NCBI RefSeq assembly: GCF_027943255.1
Contig: NC_072895.1
Coordinates: 49,574,001-49,638,000, forward strand
Length of the DNA stretch: 64,000 bases
Reading direction: 5' to 3'
From: Anastrepha obliqua
Taxonomy: Eukaryota > Arthropoda > Insecta > Diptera > Tephritidae
Part shown: in pieces, positions 12,047-23,829 of the stretch
How the letters are laid out: every line of letters begins with the position of its first letter
Numbering within the stretch: position 1 is the first letter of the stretch
Notes under the pieces: generated by a model
Database searches by the model: none
What the model was told of the DNA's origin: nothing
What the model saw: the letters and a program-made list of their open reading frames with translations, nothing else
Made by a program: the position numbers and the translations under genes

Positions 12047-13264
12047 ATTGGAACTAAATAACTTTATTCTGTAATGTTTTGCCCATTGTGATCAATGACC
12101 TATTGCCATCTTGCAGGCAGCATCATAATCCCACGTTCATAAAACTTCTGATTTTTATTAGCAAAAAATTGATTCAGGTACGATTTGACATCATCATCAT
12201 TATTGAAATTTTTACCATTCAAGAAGTTTTGTAAAGATCGTGCAAAAAGTAATAAGATGGTGTAAGATCAGAACTATATGGTGGATGCGGCGAAACATCC
12301 CAGCCAAGCTCCAATAATTTTTGCCGAGTGGTCAATGAAGTGTGTGGCCTTGCATTGTCATGATGGTATACAATACCTTTTCAATTTAACAATTTGGGCC
12401 GCTTTTCTTCAACTGCATAATTTAATTTCGTTAGTTGTTCAATGTAGACATCAGAATTGATCTTTCGGCTGGGTGGTAAGAGTTCAAAGTAGACAATCAC
12501 TTTGAAATCCCACCAGACTAATAACAACACCTCTTTTGATGAATATCAGCTTTTGATGTGACTTGAGTTGGTTCACTTGGCCTGCTCCACGATCTTCTCT
12601 GCTTGATATTGTTGTAAACAATGCATTTTTTATCGCCAGTTATCAGTTGTTTTAAAAATGTATCATTTTCATTACGTTTCTTTAGCAAATCGCAGCTGTT
12701 AATGCGTTGCGTTAAATGCGTTTCTTTCAGTTCGTGAGGAACCCTTGTATCGAGTTTTTGAACATAGCCAAGTTATTTTAAGTGATTTTCAATGCATGTA
12801 TGTGATACATGAAGCTTCTCTGAAGTCTCACGTGTTGTACTGTGACGATCCGAATCGATTATTGCTTTGATTAGGGCGTGATCAACTTCAACTGGACGAC
12901 CAGAGCGTTTTTCACCTTTGAGTGAAATCACCAGAAATTTGGCAAACCAATTTTGACACTGCCGTTCGTTAAAGGCTTCGTCACCATAAATAGCACATAA
13001 CTTTTTATGAGCTTGCGATGCGGTTTTCCCTTTGCGGAAATAAAAAAAAAAAAATATGACAAAAATTCTCCTTTTAATTTTCAGCGAACGCCAAACGAAA
13101 ACTACGCAACCGATCAAAAAACTTTTTTTTACTGATTGACGGCTGAATTGCCAACTATCAAATAACAAAATGTGTTTTACATTTGTAGTACGTCTGAAAA
13201 GCCAAAATTTCCACTGAAGCCATCTATGAGTGACATCCGCAATTACTTAGTTGCGAACCCAATA
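12047..13264 (-). mobile_element. Mariner remnant, cecropia-like
   Basis: The right end (TTGGGTTCGCAACTAAGTAA in minus reading, near 13244-13263) and the left end (ATTGGAACTAAATAAC near 12047) are degenerate inverted repeats about 1.2 kb apart. The intervening minus strand is a decayed transposase. Confidence 0.8.
12090..13050 (-). pseudogene. Mariner transposase pseudogene (third catalytic Asp lost)
   Basis: The N-terminal part is open to 12773: GKTASQAHKKLCAIYGDEAF, RQCQNWFAKF, KRSGRPVEVDHALIKAII and the HTH segment HVSHTCIENHLK. Downstream the frame is broken, but ITGDKKC near 12630 (Glu after Asp replaced by Lys), HHDNARPH near 12350 and [13 protein letters not shown] near 12270 are readable. 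The last shows Tyr where the third catalytic Asp should be. It is therefore dead. The GRP-EVD linker is like cecropia-type mariners. Confidence 0.82.
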
Positions 13265-13304
13265 TTTTCCTTACTATAACCGTTTCTTACCAGATAATAG
13301 GGAA

Positions 13305-13445
13305 ACAATTTTTTTCTAATAGCCGCCGCTTCTGGACAGGCAAAGGCAAAGCTCCGAAAATATTTCTGTCATTGGAAACCTGCTCATAAAAATCATCTGC
13401 CAATGAGAGGCAGCAGAAAATTGTAGGTCCTCAGTTTGGGGAAAA
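13305..13445 (+). repeat. SINE copy 1 (tail half, diverged)
   Basis: TTTTTTTCTAATAGCCGCCG, then GGCAAAGGCAAAGCTCCGA, CTGCTCATAAAAATCATCTG and GTAGGTCCTC follow the same order as the full copies at 17241 and 46610. The tRNA-like head is not evident. Confidence 0.6.
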
Positions 13446-15600
13446 ATATCGGAGTATACCTACATGTATGCATATATGTAATATAGCCCTCTCCTTCTTT
13501 ACTAACTTTTTCCTTAGACTATAAGAGCGAAAAAAGCACTAACTGGTAGGTTAGGAGGACTGCTCTTAACAAAAAAACTCATTCAGTGAACAAAAAAAGC
13601 TTACTATGATCACAGGTACAAATATTTCCAGTTTAAAGTCGGCACGATCATTGGGTGAGGCTTTCGAGGAAATGATTCTTCTGAAATCCGAAGCGCGTTG
13701 AGTTTTCACGGATTCCATTAGAGCTCAGTATTAGGGTAACATATGGACTAAAACACAGTTTACGAGTTTAGTACGACCAAAACTGCGAAATTATGTGACA
13801 GACTGAGACGCACATCACTAAATATACACCGAATTAAATAACTATAACGCGAGGACTTATTATGGACAAATTTTGATACCCACCTGGTTTACTCCTTAGT
13901 TAATTTTAATAATTATTTTTTTAAAGAAAATATTTTTCATTCTCCTACAAATATATATGGAAACTTCAAATTTTAGCAAATTTTCACAATTTTCCAACAA
14001 AAATTTCTCGCGTTTTTCAAACGATTTATAAAGAAATTTCAGGTATGCAGCTTTGTAGCCCGGTGAAGTTTGGCCCAATAAAGTTAAAGTTTGAAGTGAA
14101 AAAAAAAATAAACAAATTTTCAGGGTACATGAAACTTGAATTTTATAATACCAAAACTTAATGTGCTACAAAACTCTGTACTCAAAGTCTTACTCCAAAT
14201 TTAGTGATTTTTTTCATAACATAGGCAATTTTAATTTATATGGTTTTTATCGCAAAGTTTAAGATACATTCATAACTTATGAAATTATAAAAATTAGAAC
14301 AAGAATCAGTAAAATTTCAAAACTTGTCAATGAGCCCTTAATACACCATTTGTAAATTATAAAATATTTACTTATTTAGGAAAAGAATTTACAAAAATGT
14401 CAAATACTTAGTAAAGCTAGCTTTAACAACCGTAGTGATCTCCAAATTGGTCCATTTGCAACGGAACTCCCATTTACAAATTCTAATTGCACAATGGTGA
14501 GTTTCACACTTTATTACTCTTCGCTGTTAATCGCTCTGGTCGCTCTCATAGCAGTCGCCTCACACTTGCATTGCAACTGTAGAAGCGCTGTAAAGTCGTT
14601 TGCTTAAGATGTTCGCTGGTAGAAACACATCAGAGAGCATATCCGTGTATGAAGGTGGTCAGCAGTTATTTCTGCTTAACTTGCATACATAGGGAGAAAT
14701 GTTTTGGTCATTGGGACTATTCAAGTGTTATTATAGTCATTCGTTTCTGTCTCCATAAGGTATGAAATATTTTAGTGACACCTACATATGCCGGAATTCA
14801 GATAGCCATCACTAGTCACAAACAGTAAGCCATGACTATAGAGATTAGTGGTCATTAATCTTGATCGAACTCGGTCTCCTCAATTTCAACCCTTGTCTTA
14901 GTCCAGTTAATGGTTAAGTAAGGCTATTGGTGATAATGTATTCTATTTTTTACTTAATAAGCGAATTTGAAAACCATAAAATAATTCATTTATAGAATAT
15001 AAAAATAAAAAACTTCATACATGAAGATTTTCTTCACATGTAATATTTTTGTATTCGGTATTCGTTATAAATGATCTGAAAAATATACATAAATATTTTC
15101 CCGTGAAAAATAAATAATATAAACTTAAAGAGAAATTGATTATTTAGTGTAAATGTAGCCTCTTTAAGCAAGCAGCCCCTATAGCTAATTCCGCACTGTA
15201 CCACACAGGTAGCCAGTTCATCAGTGAAAATGACTTAACTAAATGCCAAATTTATGCAGAAAGTAATAAAGCAGACCACCCGTCGCGCAAAAACAATCAA
15301 CATGTCAATTGTGAACATTTCTATGTTGATCTGCGTGAAAGTCTTAAATAAATATAAATAAGTGCCAACGCCCAAAAAGAGCAATAGGCATTCGTTTCAT
15401 TCAGCTGCCACATTAACAACTTCACCTTAACAACTCAATACCAAATGGTTTCTTCCTATGCACATTAAGGCAATATTTTCCAATTTTTTTCTTTATATTT
15501 TTACATTTGGACTACCATATTTTTAACTTAACTACATACTTCCACAGACATTTATTGTCCATGCCCGTTCATTATACTTATTCTTGCTTTTTGACCATTT
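13446..15600. other. Intron-like tract upstream of the Dpr exon
   Basis: AT-rich, with no open frame carrying a recognisable domain. The 3' part (15360-15600) becomes pyrimidine-rich towards the acceptor. Confidence 0.45.
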
Positions 15601-15615
15601 TTCTTTCCTTTGCAG
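15601..15615 (+). promoter_or_regulatory. Splice acceptor of the Dpr exon
   Basis: A pyrimidine-rich run (TTCTTTCCTTTGCAG) directly precedes GTCTTACATC. Two bases of the exon complete a codon begun in the preceding exon. No upstream coding exon was recognised between 1 and 15600. Confidence 0.75.
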
Positions 15616-16298
15616 GTCTTACATCATACGTTACGCAGGATAACATTAATAATGAACTACATCGAAATATAAATCAAAATTTAATTATGTCGCCCGCGTC
15701 GGCTGGCATTTCCGGCCCCATTGTGACGAGTAATTATAATGTGCCAGCCCCACAACCGCCACCCCTACCGGCGGCCACCGGTCATGGCAGTTTTCATGGC
15801 AGCTATAGCGCCGCCTTCACCGCCTCATCAGATATGCCTTATCCACCCTCTTCAATTTCGGCGTCATCATCGTATCATCTTCAACACCAACTACAGCAAC
15901 AGCAACAGAGGCAGCAACAGCAGCAGCACCAACAACAATCACAACAGTTGAATCTACAACAGCCATACCATCAAACAAGTGGGAGTAGCATAACAAGTTT
16001 TGATTCAGCAAATGTAATTGATGAACGACACCAACAACGACATTCACATCAACATCAACAGCTGCAGCATATAGCACGCCCCCTACATAAAGTGGTGGGC
16101 GTGGGTGGTGGTGGTGGCGAGCATAACAGCCTTGGCGAAGCAGCGCAAGGCAGCTCGGCCGAGGTTTCCAATGCCGGCTTAGATGAAATCTACGCGGCGC
16201 CCATGTACTTCGGCACGGAGAACTCCACTGTTGTGACGACGCAAATTGGTGCGACCGCGCACATACCCTGCACTGTACATCACATTGGCGATGGTGTG
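15616..16298 (+). CDS. Internal coding exon of a Dpr-family immunoglobulin cell-surface protein
   Basis: Dpr proteins are two-Ig-domain neuronal surface proteins that bind DIP partners in synaptic matching. The exon starts after a strong acceptor (pyrimidine tract ending TTTGCAG at 15615) and ends at GTG|GTGAGT (donor at 16299). The frame is open throughout, about 227 codons. The first two thirds are low complexity: proline-rich near 15745-15770, a Gln/His tract near 15880-15960, and a short Gly run near 16100-16120. The last ~30 residues are the start of Ig domain 1: an FGTENSTVVTTQIGATAHIP segment, then the B-strand Cys (codon 16269-16271) and TVHHIGDGV. In Dpr proteins this continues into VSWIRKKD, which must lie on the next exon, not found here. 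The reading frame also runs upstream to an ATG at 15507 with a hydrophobic stretch, but the polypyrimidine-AG context favours splicing. The sequence recalls the dpr2/dpr3-type Ig1; I cannot fix the paralogue. Confidence 0.88.
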
Positions 16299-16304
16299 GT
16301 GAGT
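16299..16304 (+). promoter_or_regulatory. Splice donor of the Dpr exon
   Basis: GTGAGT follows the codon for the Val of GDGV and matches the donor consensus. Without splicing the frame would read VSIF and stop at 16311, whereas the family continues with VSW, so splicing at this point with phase 0 is expected. Confidence 0.85.
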
Positions 16305-17240
16305 ATTTTTTGAGTATTCGTATTTTTGTTTGTTCGAATATATTTGTCGGGGACATGAGTTGGTAAGTGACGGCAGCAATTAAGACATTCGAGAAATTTA
16401 TTATGCGAAAATAGCTAAAGAGCGTGGAAAGTGAGCGAGCTCATGAGGGAAATAAATGAGTGTTGGGGGAATAAATGAAAAATTTCGTTAAGTGCACACT
16501 AAAAATAGAGCTTTTGTTAAGCTAAGTGATGTTTATTGTGATTTGCATAAAGAGTAGCACATGAAAATAAGTCATGAAAATGGTTATGAGACTGGAAGTC
16601 GAGCGACAACAGCTTCAGAGGGATAATTACGAAATTCATGTGCAAATGAGCGTTAAGGACTGCTGGGATATATTGACTACGATTTTGTTTATTGCTTTAA
16701 ATTAATGAGTTAAACAACGATTACTAGGGTATGATTGTATACAACTTTTGCGCTTTTCTTTAATCCGTAAGATATGATTCTTTTGCTTCCTAAATTAAAC
16801 AGTAAATTTTAAATTCTATATTCTTTCTTGATAATAAAGATTTTATTTATTTCTTAATTTATGTTTGCTTGATTTATTCAAGCAGACTGCAATATAATGC
16901 GCGTTTGTGGTGCTTATAACAAGGGAATATAACGAAGAACGCAGGACTAGGAAGAGATGAGTAAAAAGAAAAAACAGTGTTGCCACATGTATATATTTAA
17001 AACAAATCATTTATTTATTAACTCATTTATTTGTTTATTTATTTATTTACTTATCTATTAATTATTTAATTAATTTATTTATTTAAATATTTTTTTTTTA
17101 TTTATTTACTCTGAAATCAATAAACAATTGATCTTACTGAGTATTTACTACAAAAATATTGTTATTAAAAATTTTAGCTAAATTACAATACACAGCTTAG
17201 TTGAGCAGAAAAACATTGCTTAGGTAATATATGTATATAT
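16305..17240. other. Intron start, AT-rich, with ATTT-type low complexity
   Basis: A (TTTA)n-like tract runs from about 17005 to 17110. No exon or transposon motif was recognised before the SINE. Confidence 0.5.
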
Positions 17241-17540
17241 ATAATTGGTGCGTACACCATTTTTGAGTGTTTGCCCGAGCTCTTCCTCTTATTTGTGGCA
17301 GCCGTCTTGATGTTGTTCGACAAACCGACTCCAAACGGCAGATATTGTTTTTATGAGGAGCCTTTTCATGGCAGAATTTCACTCGGAGGTTTGCTATTGC
17401 CTGCCGAGGGGCGACCGCTAGCAGAAAAAAAATGTTCTTCTTTTTGGTGTCCCAACGAGATTTGAATCCACATTCTCTCCAAATTCCGAATGGTAGTAAC
17501 GAATGATAGTCACGCACCAACTCATTCGGTTACGGTGACC
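17241..17540 (-). repeat. SINE copy 2, tRNA-derived, full length
   Basis: Read on the minus strand it starts with a tRNA-like head, CCGAATGAGTTGGTGCGTGA (A-box-like), then GTGGATTCAAATCTCG (B-box-like). The body runs through CGGTCGCCCCTCGGCAGGCA, GAGCCTTTTCATGG in + reading, and AACAACATCAAGACGGC, ending near GTACGCACCAATTAT. The same order occurs at 46610. RNA polymerase III transcription is expected for such a family. Confidence 0.8.
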
Positions 17541-19066
17541 GAAGTAAAAGTCGTACAATTTGAAAATATTTACTACGTGATCCCAGTTGAAGCAAACCAT
17601 TTTTTATGATTTTTTTTTTAAATACTTCAATAATTAAAAAAATTAAAAATAACAAAAGAAAAAGGTTTCATTTCAACATTTACTGTTCAATTGAAATTAC
17701 TTATACTCCTACTATTAATATATTTTAGCTTTTTGAAAGTTAAGTGTTTGCACAGTCAAGTTTTCAAAAATAGTCATATATAGGAGGGATATGTGGTAAA
17801 AAATTAATCAATCACGTCTGTACATTTTTCTAATGAGATGGGTCTGAAATGGTGATATCAACGCGGGATGCTATATTTCTAAAGTTCTGTGGCCTTCGTC
17901 GTGAGATCAATTAAAATAGTGATTTAAATCCTCCATCTCACTAAATGAAGTTTTATAAGGCATTTTATGTTGTTTGCTTCACTTCTTCACCACTAATATT
18001 TCTTCTTCGCCTTCTTAGAGTCGCATATTCTAAGGGTTTTGTAGAAACAAAATCAGCTTGTTTCCTGTTATGTTAAATACATTTTTTAATACACTTTATA
18101 GAAATAGAACAAATCTTTTTTCTCATATTTTTTTTCTCATATTTTTTCCCTCGATAGTTCCAAAATCAATATCATTTGGTAGATAAGAGTGCCCTGAATA
18201 AGAAAAAAAATTATAGCCTAAAAATTCTACGCCCAATAATTTCTAATTTTCTCAGCGCACATATCACTGTAGTCTTTACATGTTGTTGCGAGGTTACATT
18301 TCCTAAATGCCTCAAGCACCAATAACAAGTTTCTTGGCAACCCCTGAATGATTTTATGTTCTATAATAAACGGGGAGAAATCAAACTTCTGGGAAACTTT
18401 AAAAATGTTTATGTCATTTATTATGTTGCCACATATGTAAAACTGCACGCAAAATATTATGTACTACGATTTTGAGCTAAATAAAAGTAAAGTGGACTTA
18501 CGCCATTTTCAAAATAATTACAATGTATTTGCAACTTCATTAACTATGAAAATTTGCAATAATGAAAACTATGAACATTTTAAAAGATTTTTTGGGAAAA
18601 AGTTCATAAATATATATAAAAAAATATGATTGTAACTTGAATTCATTTTTACCATTAACTAATTTTTTATGAAAATGGACCTACAACACTTTCAAAGAAA
18701 ACGGCTCAAATAATAACTTTATAAACTTATAATGAACAATAATTCTAGTTTTTCTTTCTGAGTAGAATATCAGAGAAAGCAGTATATTATTAATTGCATG
18801 TCACGAAATGTGGTTTTTGATTTCCTACGAATGCATTTTTAAATCTTATAAGATAAAATTCTAAAATATGTACTCCAATAACTATGCGTTTGTTCCTCCG
18901 ATTTTTGCTTTTTTTGTTTTTTTTTTTGTTTTGTCAGGACAACTAGCCAGTGCAGCACTCAGAAATTATTTAAGTTCATTGTACTACACTTGGATTCCCT
19001 TTTAATTTTCCTTAAATCTACCCGATCTCCCTCCGATTTGCACAGGATTTTTTGTATTTTCTTGCA
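17541..19066. other. AT-rich intron-like tract
   Basis: No domain recognised on either strand. The minus frame at 18227-18448 is open for 73 codons but unlike anything I know. Confidence 0.4.
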
Positions 19067-19068
19067 TA

Positions 19069-20339
19069 CTACTGTGGGTAAAAAGTAAGGTGAATTTGGT
19101 TGTAAAATGAAAAATCTTTATTTATTCTTGTAAATCAATTTCATCCCCTTCAAATTATAATCCCCTCTCGATGAAATACACTTATGCCAACGATTTTTCC
19201 AATCCCCGAAACATGCCAAATAGTCCATTTCCGGTATAGCCATCAGCACCTTCTTCGATTCAGCTTTTATCTCCTCAATCGACTCGAAACGCGTTCCCCG
19301 GAGTGGTCTCTTGAGTTTTGGGAATAGCCAGAAGTCACACGGAGCCAAATCAGGCGAATACGGTGGTTGCGGAACGATATGCGTGAAATTTTTGGCGAAA
19401 TGGTCACGAAGAACGATTGCAGTGTGAGACGGTGCATTATCGTGATGCTAAAACCGAGAGTTGTTGACCCATAATTCTGGTCTTTTTAGACGAATTGCTT
19501 CACGTAAACGAAGCATAACGCTCAAATAATATTCTTTATTAACAGTTTGGCCAGGTGGAAGGAATTCATAGTGCACCACACCACAAAAATCAAAAAAAAC
19601 TGTCTTCATGACATTTATTTTTGAACGACTTTGACGTGCTTTTTTCGGTCTGGCCTCGCCTTTAACACGATATTCGCTTGATTGGCCGGTTGTTTCAGCG
19701 TCGTAAGCATAAATCCAAGTCTCATCTCCCGTAATGATGCATTCGAGCTTGTCCTGATAGTCAGAAAGCATTGTTTCACACACATCAACGCGACGACTTT
19801 TTTCCAAGAAATTGAGAGTTTTCGGTACCAAACGAGATTTGACTTCTCGTGGGCCCAAATGGTCTTTCAAAATGGTTTTCACAGATCCTTCTGATATTCC
19901 GATCATATCAGTAAGGTCTTTAACAGTCAACCGACGATTTTTGAGCACTAACTCCTTCACTTTATTGTCGTATTGGTCATCTGTTCTCGACCCCCTTTGA
20001 AGTCTTTGTACCACTTATAAACATTTTTCTGCGACATGGTCGAATCACCAAATGCCTTCTGCAACATGGTTAACGTTTCCGCAGCCGAAATTTCATTACG
20101 CAAACAAAATTTGATGGCACTTCTCTGCTGAATCAAATCAGACATTGTAAAATCGAAAAATGCACTCTTGGTCGTTTGGTAAACACAAGCGTAAATATAT
20201 TACTGACAATGACATTCACCTGAAAGTTTGCCCAGATATTATTAACAGTGCTGCCAACTCATGAAAAAAATAACTAGAGCGAAATTTTAATCCCGCGAAG
20301 TTTGACAAATAAATTCACCCTAGTTTTTGCCCACAGTAG
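19069..20339 (-). mobile_element. Mariner element with intact ends
   Basis: CTACTGTGGGTAAAAAGTAA at the left and its imperfect reverse complement at the right are flanked by TA (19067-19068 and 20340-20341). Length is 1,271 bp. This is a separate family from the 2.7-kb and 59-kb copies. Confidence 0.92.
19118..20145 (-). pseudogene. Mariner transposase pseudogene (one frameshift, one stop)
   Basis: From ATG 20145 the N-terminal helices read MSDLIQQRSAIKFCL...KNVYKWYKDF. A frameshift near 20000 passes to the frame beginning VQRLQRGS. The HTH segment LTDMIGISEGSVKTILKDH and catalytic ITGDETWIYAYDAET follow. At 19448-19450 a single in-frame TAG interrupts between VNNSRF and HHDNAPSH. The frame is then open through PPYSPDLAPCDFWLF to the C-terminal WKNRWHKCI. 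All three Asp are present with 34 residues between the last two. Damage is light, so it is younger than most remnants here. Confidence 0.92.
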
Positions 20340-20341
20340 TA

Positions 20342-22060
20342 TCTTTCCTGTAAGATTTTCTTTGACATAAACAAACACATAAATTTACTGAAACCACGTT
20401 TCTAATGAGCTCAAATGGCTCAAGCGATTGGAATATAGTTTTCTTGCTATACATAAATCATATTTGTACAGTTTTGCCGTTACTGTTAAATAAAAAAAAA
20501 ACAAAAAAAAAAGAAAACAGAAGAAGCACTTTTTCAAAAAGTTGCTATTTGAATGTATATCTGCGATGTGGCTTTACGTGGTATAAAGAAGAAATAAGCA
20601 ACCAAGGCAAGATGCAAAATGATTTCTCTATCTGCTGATTTATTATTGTGTTACCTACTACTCTTTCGTCTACACTCTTTCATATAAGCAACGCTTTCCG
20701 GATGTATGCAGGTTTATGTCTGTCGGTAGATAACCATTTCACATATGCAGAAGCATCACAAAAATGTATATATTTTAATTGAACTGCAGTCTTTATGCAT
20801 TTTAAAAGCGATGTAGAAAAACTAATTTAGTATTAAGTAAACAAGAAATTGTTTTCTTCATAATTAGTCTTAAAATTATATTATTAAGAAATTAGTTGAA
20901 TAGGGTGTGGTAGGTGATTATAATTATGGTTTATTGTGTCGCCCTACGCGTTTACCATATATGTACATAGAAACATATCTACATATACAAGTAGCATACG
21001 CTTTTGCTTACAAAACATTAATTAATCCGATTAAACAGCAACATGCTTTGTAGCAGTATCACTGTTTATTTCATTGCTGCTCAATAAAAAACCGTAAAAC
21101 CTACCATCCGCCTTGCCTTCAACTAGTCACCTACTTTTTGCCTACTTTACTGGGCGTATAAGTAACATTAATACAATTGCAGCTTAAAAGTTTACAATTG
21201 TTTGACATCGAAGTGAAAATGAATACAGACCACATAATATGATGCGCAAACACATAGACAAAGTGACATGCACTATGAAAAACATTTCTAAGCTGAACTA
21301 CTTAGTGTCCGCCTCACCCCGCTTACGATTTACAAATCTTCCTATTGATATTTCATTATCATTTCAATTTGTAGTGGTTTACTCACTGCCACGTAACAAC
21401 ACACACATATCCATACAGGGATATGAACAAGTGTTTTCTGTTACAAGTACAACAAGTACAAGTAGAAGCCACACACAATGCAAATGAGTGGTATGGTGGT
21501 ATGAGTGTTCAAAGCTATGGCTGCGTAGTTGAAATTAGTTCACACGTGCATTTGAAAATAATCATTATCACATACGAACTTATTCACCCAGTAGGTAAAG
21601 TGTGCAACAGATAAAGTTATTTCTCTCAACAAGAAAATGTGTATTTCTAGTAGGAACAGATTACATATTTGCACGAACATAAACAGAGTAGACGTGTAGA
21701 TTTGTGCATGACTGCAGCGTTTGAGGTAACGTGGAGAAATAAGAGGAAGTGACAGAAAGAGTTTTTGTCAATAGCGGAAATCTGTTGGCAAGAAATTGAA
21801 ACCATTATTGATATAAATATATGACTTTAAGATAATATATAATCCATTCAGAGGTGACATACAACTCCAGATTCGTCTATTAGTTGAGACATCATTAGTA
21901 CTCGCATAACATATTGGAGTGTAAGCTCATCTAGGACGAATATTGACAGCAATAACAACCAGTGAATAAATATGAGTTATTTATTTTTGTTTAAATTTTA
22001 TAATATCATTTAATTTAACATTTATTTTGAAGTCTTTATAGTGAAGCCCTTTAGAAAGGA
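20342..22060. other. Intron-like tract, no gene recognised
   Basis: Stop-rich. The + frame at 21239-21487 shows no motif. A-rich run near 20490-20515. Confidence 0.4.
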
Positions 22061-22200
22061 TGTATTGACTAGTCAAGTGACCCAAGTATTTTGGATATTG
22101 TCAACAGTTATTCGAAAAATGGGTCCATTTTTTGGTTTAAGTAATGGTAGGAACTAAATTGAAAACATTTTGAAAAGAAATGTAATTATTTTGAGATTTG
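22061..22200. repeat. Diverged dispersed repeat, partner at 34831-34955
   Basis: CAAGTGACCCAAGTATTTTGG and the following GAAAACATTTTGAAAAGAAA..TTTTGAGATTTGTTTAAGTG correspond in order to sequence at 34831-34955. Unclassified. Confidence 0.45.
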
Positions 22201-22276
22201 TTTAAGTGTTTAGAGGTGTCAGAAGCCCGAAAAACTGATAATATTCAATAACTATTTTTGCTAGTTAATTGTAAAA

Positions 22277-22620
22277 GTTATCGCTGTTTGTATGGAGTCC
22301 GTTTCTCCAGAAGTCCCTTGCGGTGATCAGCACAAGCCCTGGGAGATTGATCTAAAATCAACCGGACAAGGGAAACTAGTTTTATTAAAATATAATCTTG
22401 TGTCTGATAGAACCTTTTTTGTTCAAAATTAACAATTTGGCGGCCTCAGAAATGCTCCAGAGCGATCGAGAGCCCTTTGTTAATTGTTGAATAACTCGAA
22501 AAGTATTTGTCGAATGCACTTCAAATATTCACATAATATTTTTCAGGTAATATTTAATTTTGTTTTATTTTATTTTTATTTAATATTTTTAAGAAAAGGC
22601 GCCTAACCCCTAGAGGGTGA
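22277..22620. repeat. Unclassified dispersed repeat (reference copy)
   Basis: Its first half (GGAGTCCGTTTCTCCAGAAG ... GGCGGCCTCAG) recurs at 53312-53450 and its second half (GAGAGCCCTTTGTTAATTGT ... CCTAACCCCT) at 55648-55800. No coding content. Probably a nonautonomous DNA element of unknown type. Confidence 0.65.
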
Positions 22621-22739
22621 AAATTTAAAATTAAATATCCACTGGGACGTGTGATCTATTGTGCCTCACTTTTGGATTTGTAACTCAATAAATTCTGTTA
22701 GTCCCATTATGAAACTTTCAGGTATTACTTAGCATAGTC

Positions 22740-23030
22740 TTAGCTATCAACAAAAAAAAAAAACATATACAAAATCGAATGAACAAATTTTTTCCCAAAA
22801 AATATTTAACAAACAAAAATTATTTTCTCCAAAAACTTCAAAAAAATGTTAAAGCCAATTGATGATATTTCACTGTAAAGAACGCTCTACCAAAATTTTC
22901 AGTACTAACTAAAATATGAGATTTAGCAAGCTTTTCTTCGCTTTTTGTTATGGAAATATGAATCATTTGGAAAGAAGTTAATGCCATAAAACATTTCGGT
23001 CAATTGGGGTTCAATATGTTTCGTGAACTA
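22740..23030. other. AT-rich repeat-like sequence
   Basis: AAAATATGAGATTTAGCAAG near 22913 resembles AAAATATGAGATTTGCAAG in the arms of the 6.8-kb inverted repeat. Otherwise unrecognised. Confidence 0.35.
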
Positions 23031-23075
23031 TGAAAGTAAAATGGCAAATCGGATTTTTTTACGGCTTAGAAGATT

Positions 23076-23340
23076 TATATCGTCTCCTTAGTATAACAAT
23101 AGCCTATGTGCTCATAGGCTATTATTTTTTTATTGAATTTTTGGATCGATTTTATATGTGGTTAAAATTTTGTCAAATTCTAGTTCCACAAAGTGGGTCA
23201 AAACGTCTGTCAAAAAATAATAAATATTTACAGACATAACGAGATTTGAGTGAGAGCTACTTTCGACAAAAAGTTTGAAATTCATTTTCTCAAAACATCA
23301 AAAAATTTATAGGCTATTTTAATACTAAGGAGACGATATA
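23076..23340. mobile_element. 265-bp MITE-like element with inverted ends
   Basis: The left end TATATCGTCTCCTTAGTAT, followed by AATAGCCTAT, is mirrored at the right by ATAGGCTATTTTAATACTAA and GGAGACGATATA. Just inside the left end is a second palindrome (AATAGCCTATGTGCTCATAGGCTATT region, 23098-23124). The target duplication is unclear. No transposase. Confidence 0.6.
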
Positions 23341-23455
23341 TTCTTATTTATTTATTTCTTATTTTTATTTCTTATTTATTTATTATATTTATTATTATTC
23401 TTTTTATTTATTATATTTATTTTTATTTATTTATTTATTTCTTAAAGATGTATTT
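23341..23455. repeat. TTTA/TTAT low-complexity tract
   Basis: Imperfect (TTAT)n/(TTTA)n runs. Confidence 0.8.
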
Positions 23456-23829
23456 AATTTTTTTTAAGATTTGCAGAGTCGATCAAATTCCTCTTATCAA
23501 CCTTATTGGGGTTGCGGGCTTTGCTTTAGCGACCTCGTTTTTGGCGATGCTCCGTAGATCTACTACGATCCAAAGGGCAGCAGCGTTCGGTTAAAGCAAG
23601 TACGTCTATATGACAAAAATTCACAAAGTCGGGTATTTGCAGGGATCTTCTTACACCTGTGCATCAATATATACTTAGTCTTGCAATAAATTCTGTGACA
23701 AATTTTACAATGCTTACGGCAAGAATAAATTCGCAGAAAAAAGTTCCGTTATTTTTTCTTCTGTTCGTATGCATTGTCTACTCATAAATTATACCCAGTT
23801 CCGTGGCAAATATCGATTGTTAACAGAGG

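Noticed and set aside
15817..16356. 179-codon minus-strand frame opposite the Dpr exon
   Set aside because: It is antisense to the Gln/His tract and Ig start; its Val/Ala-rich make-up is the mirror of CAG/CAC repeats.
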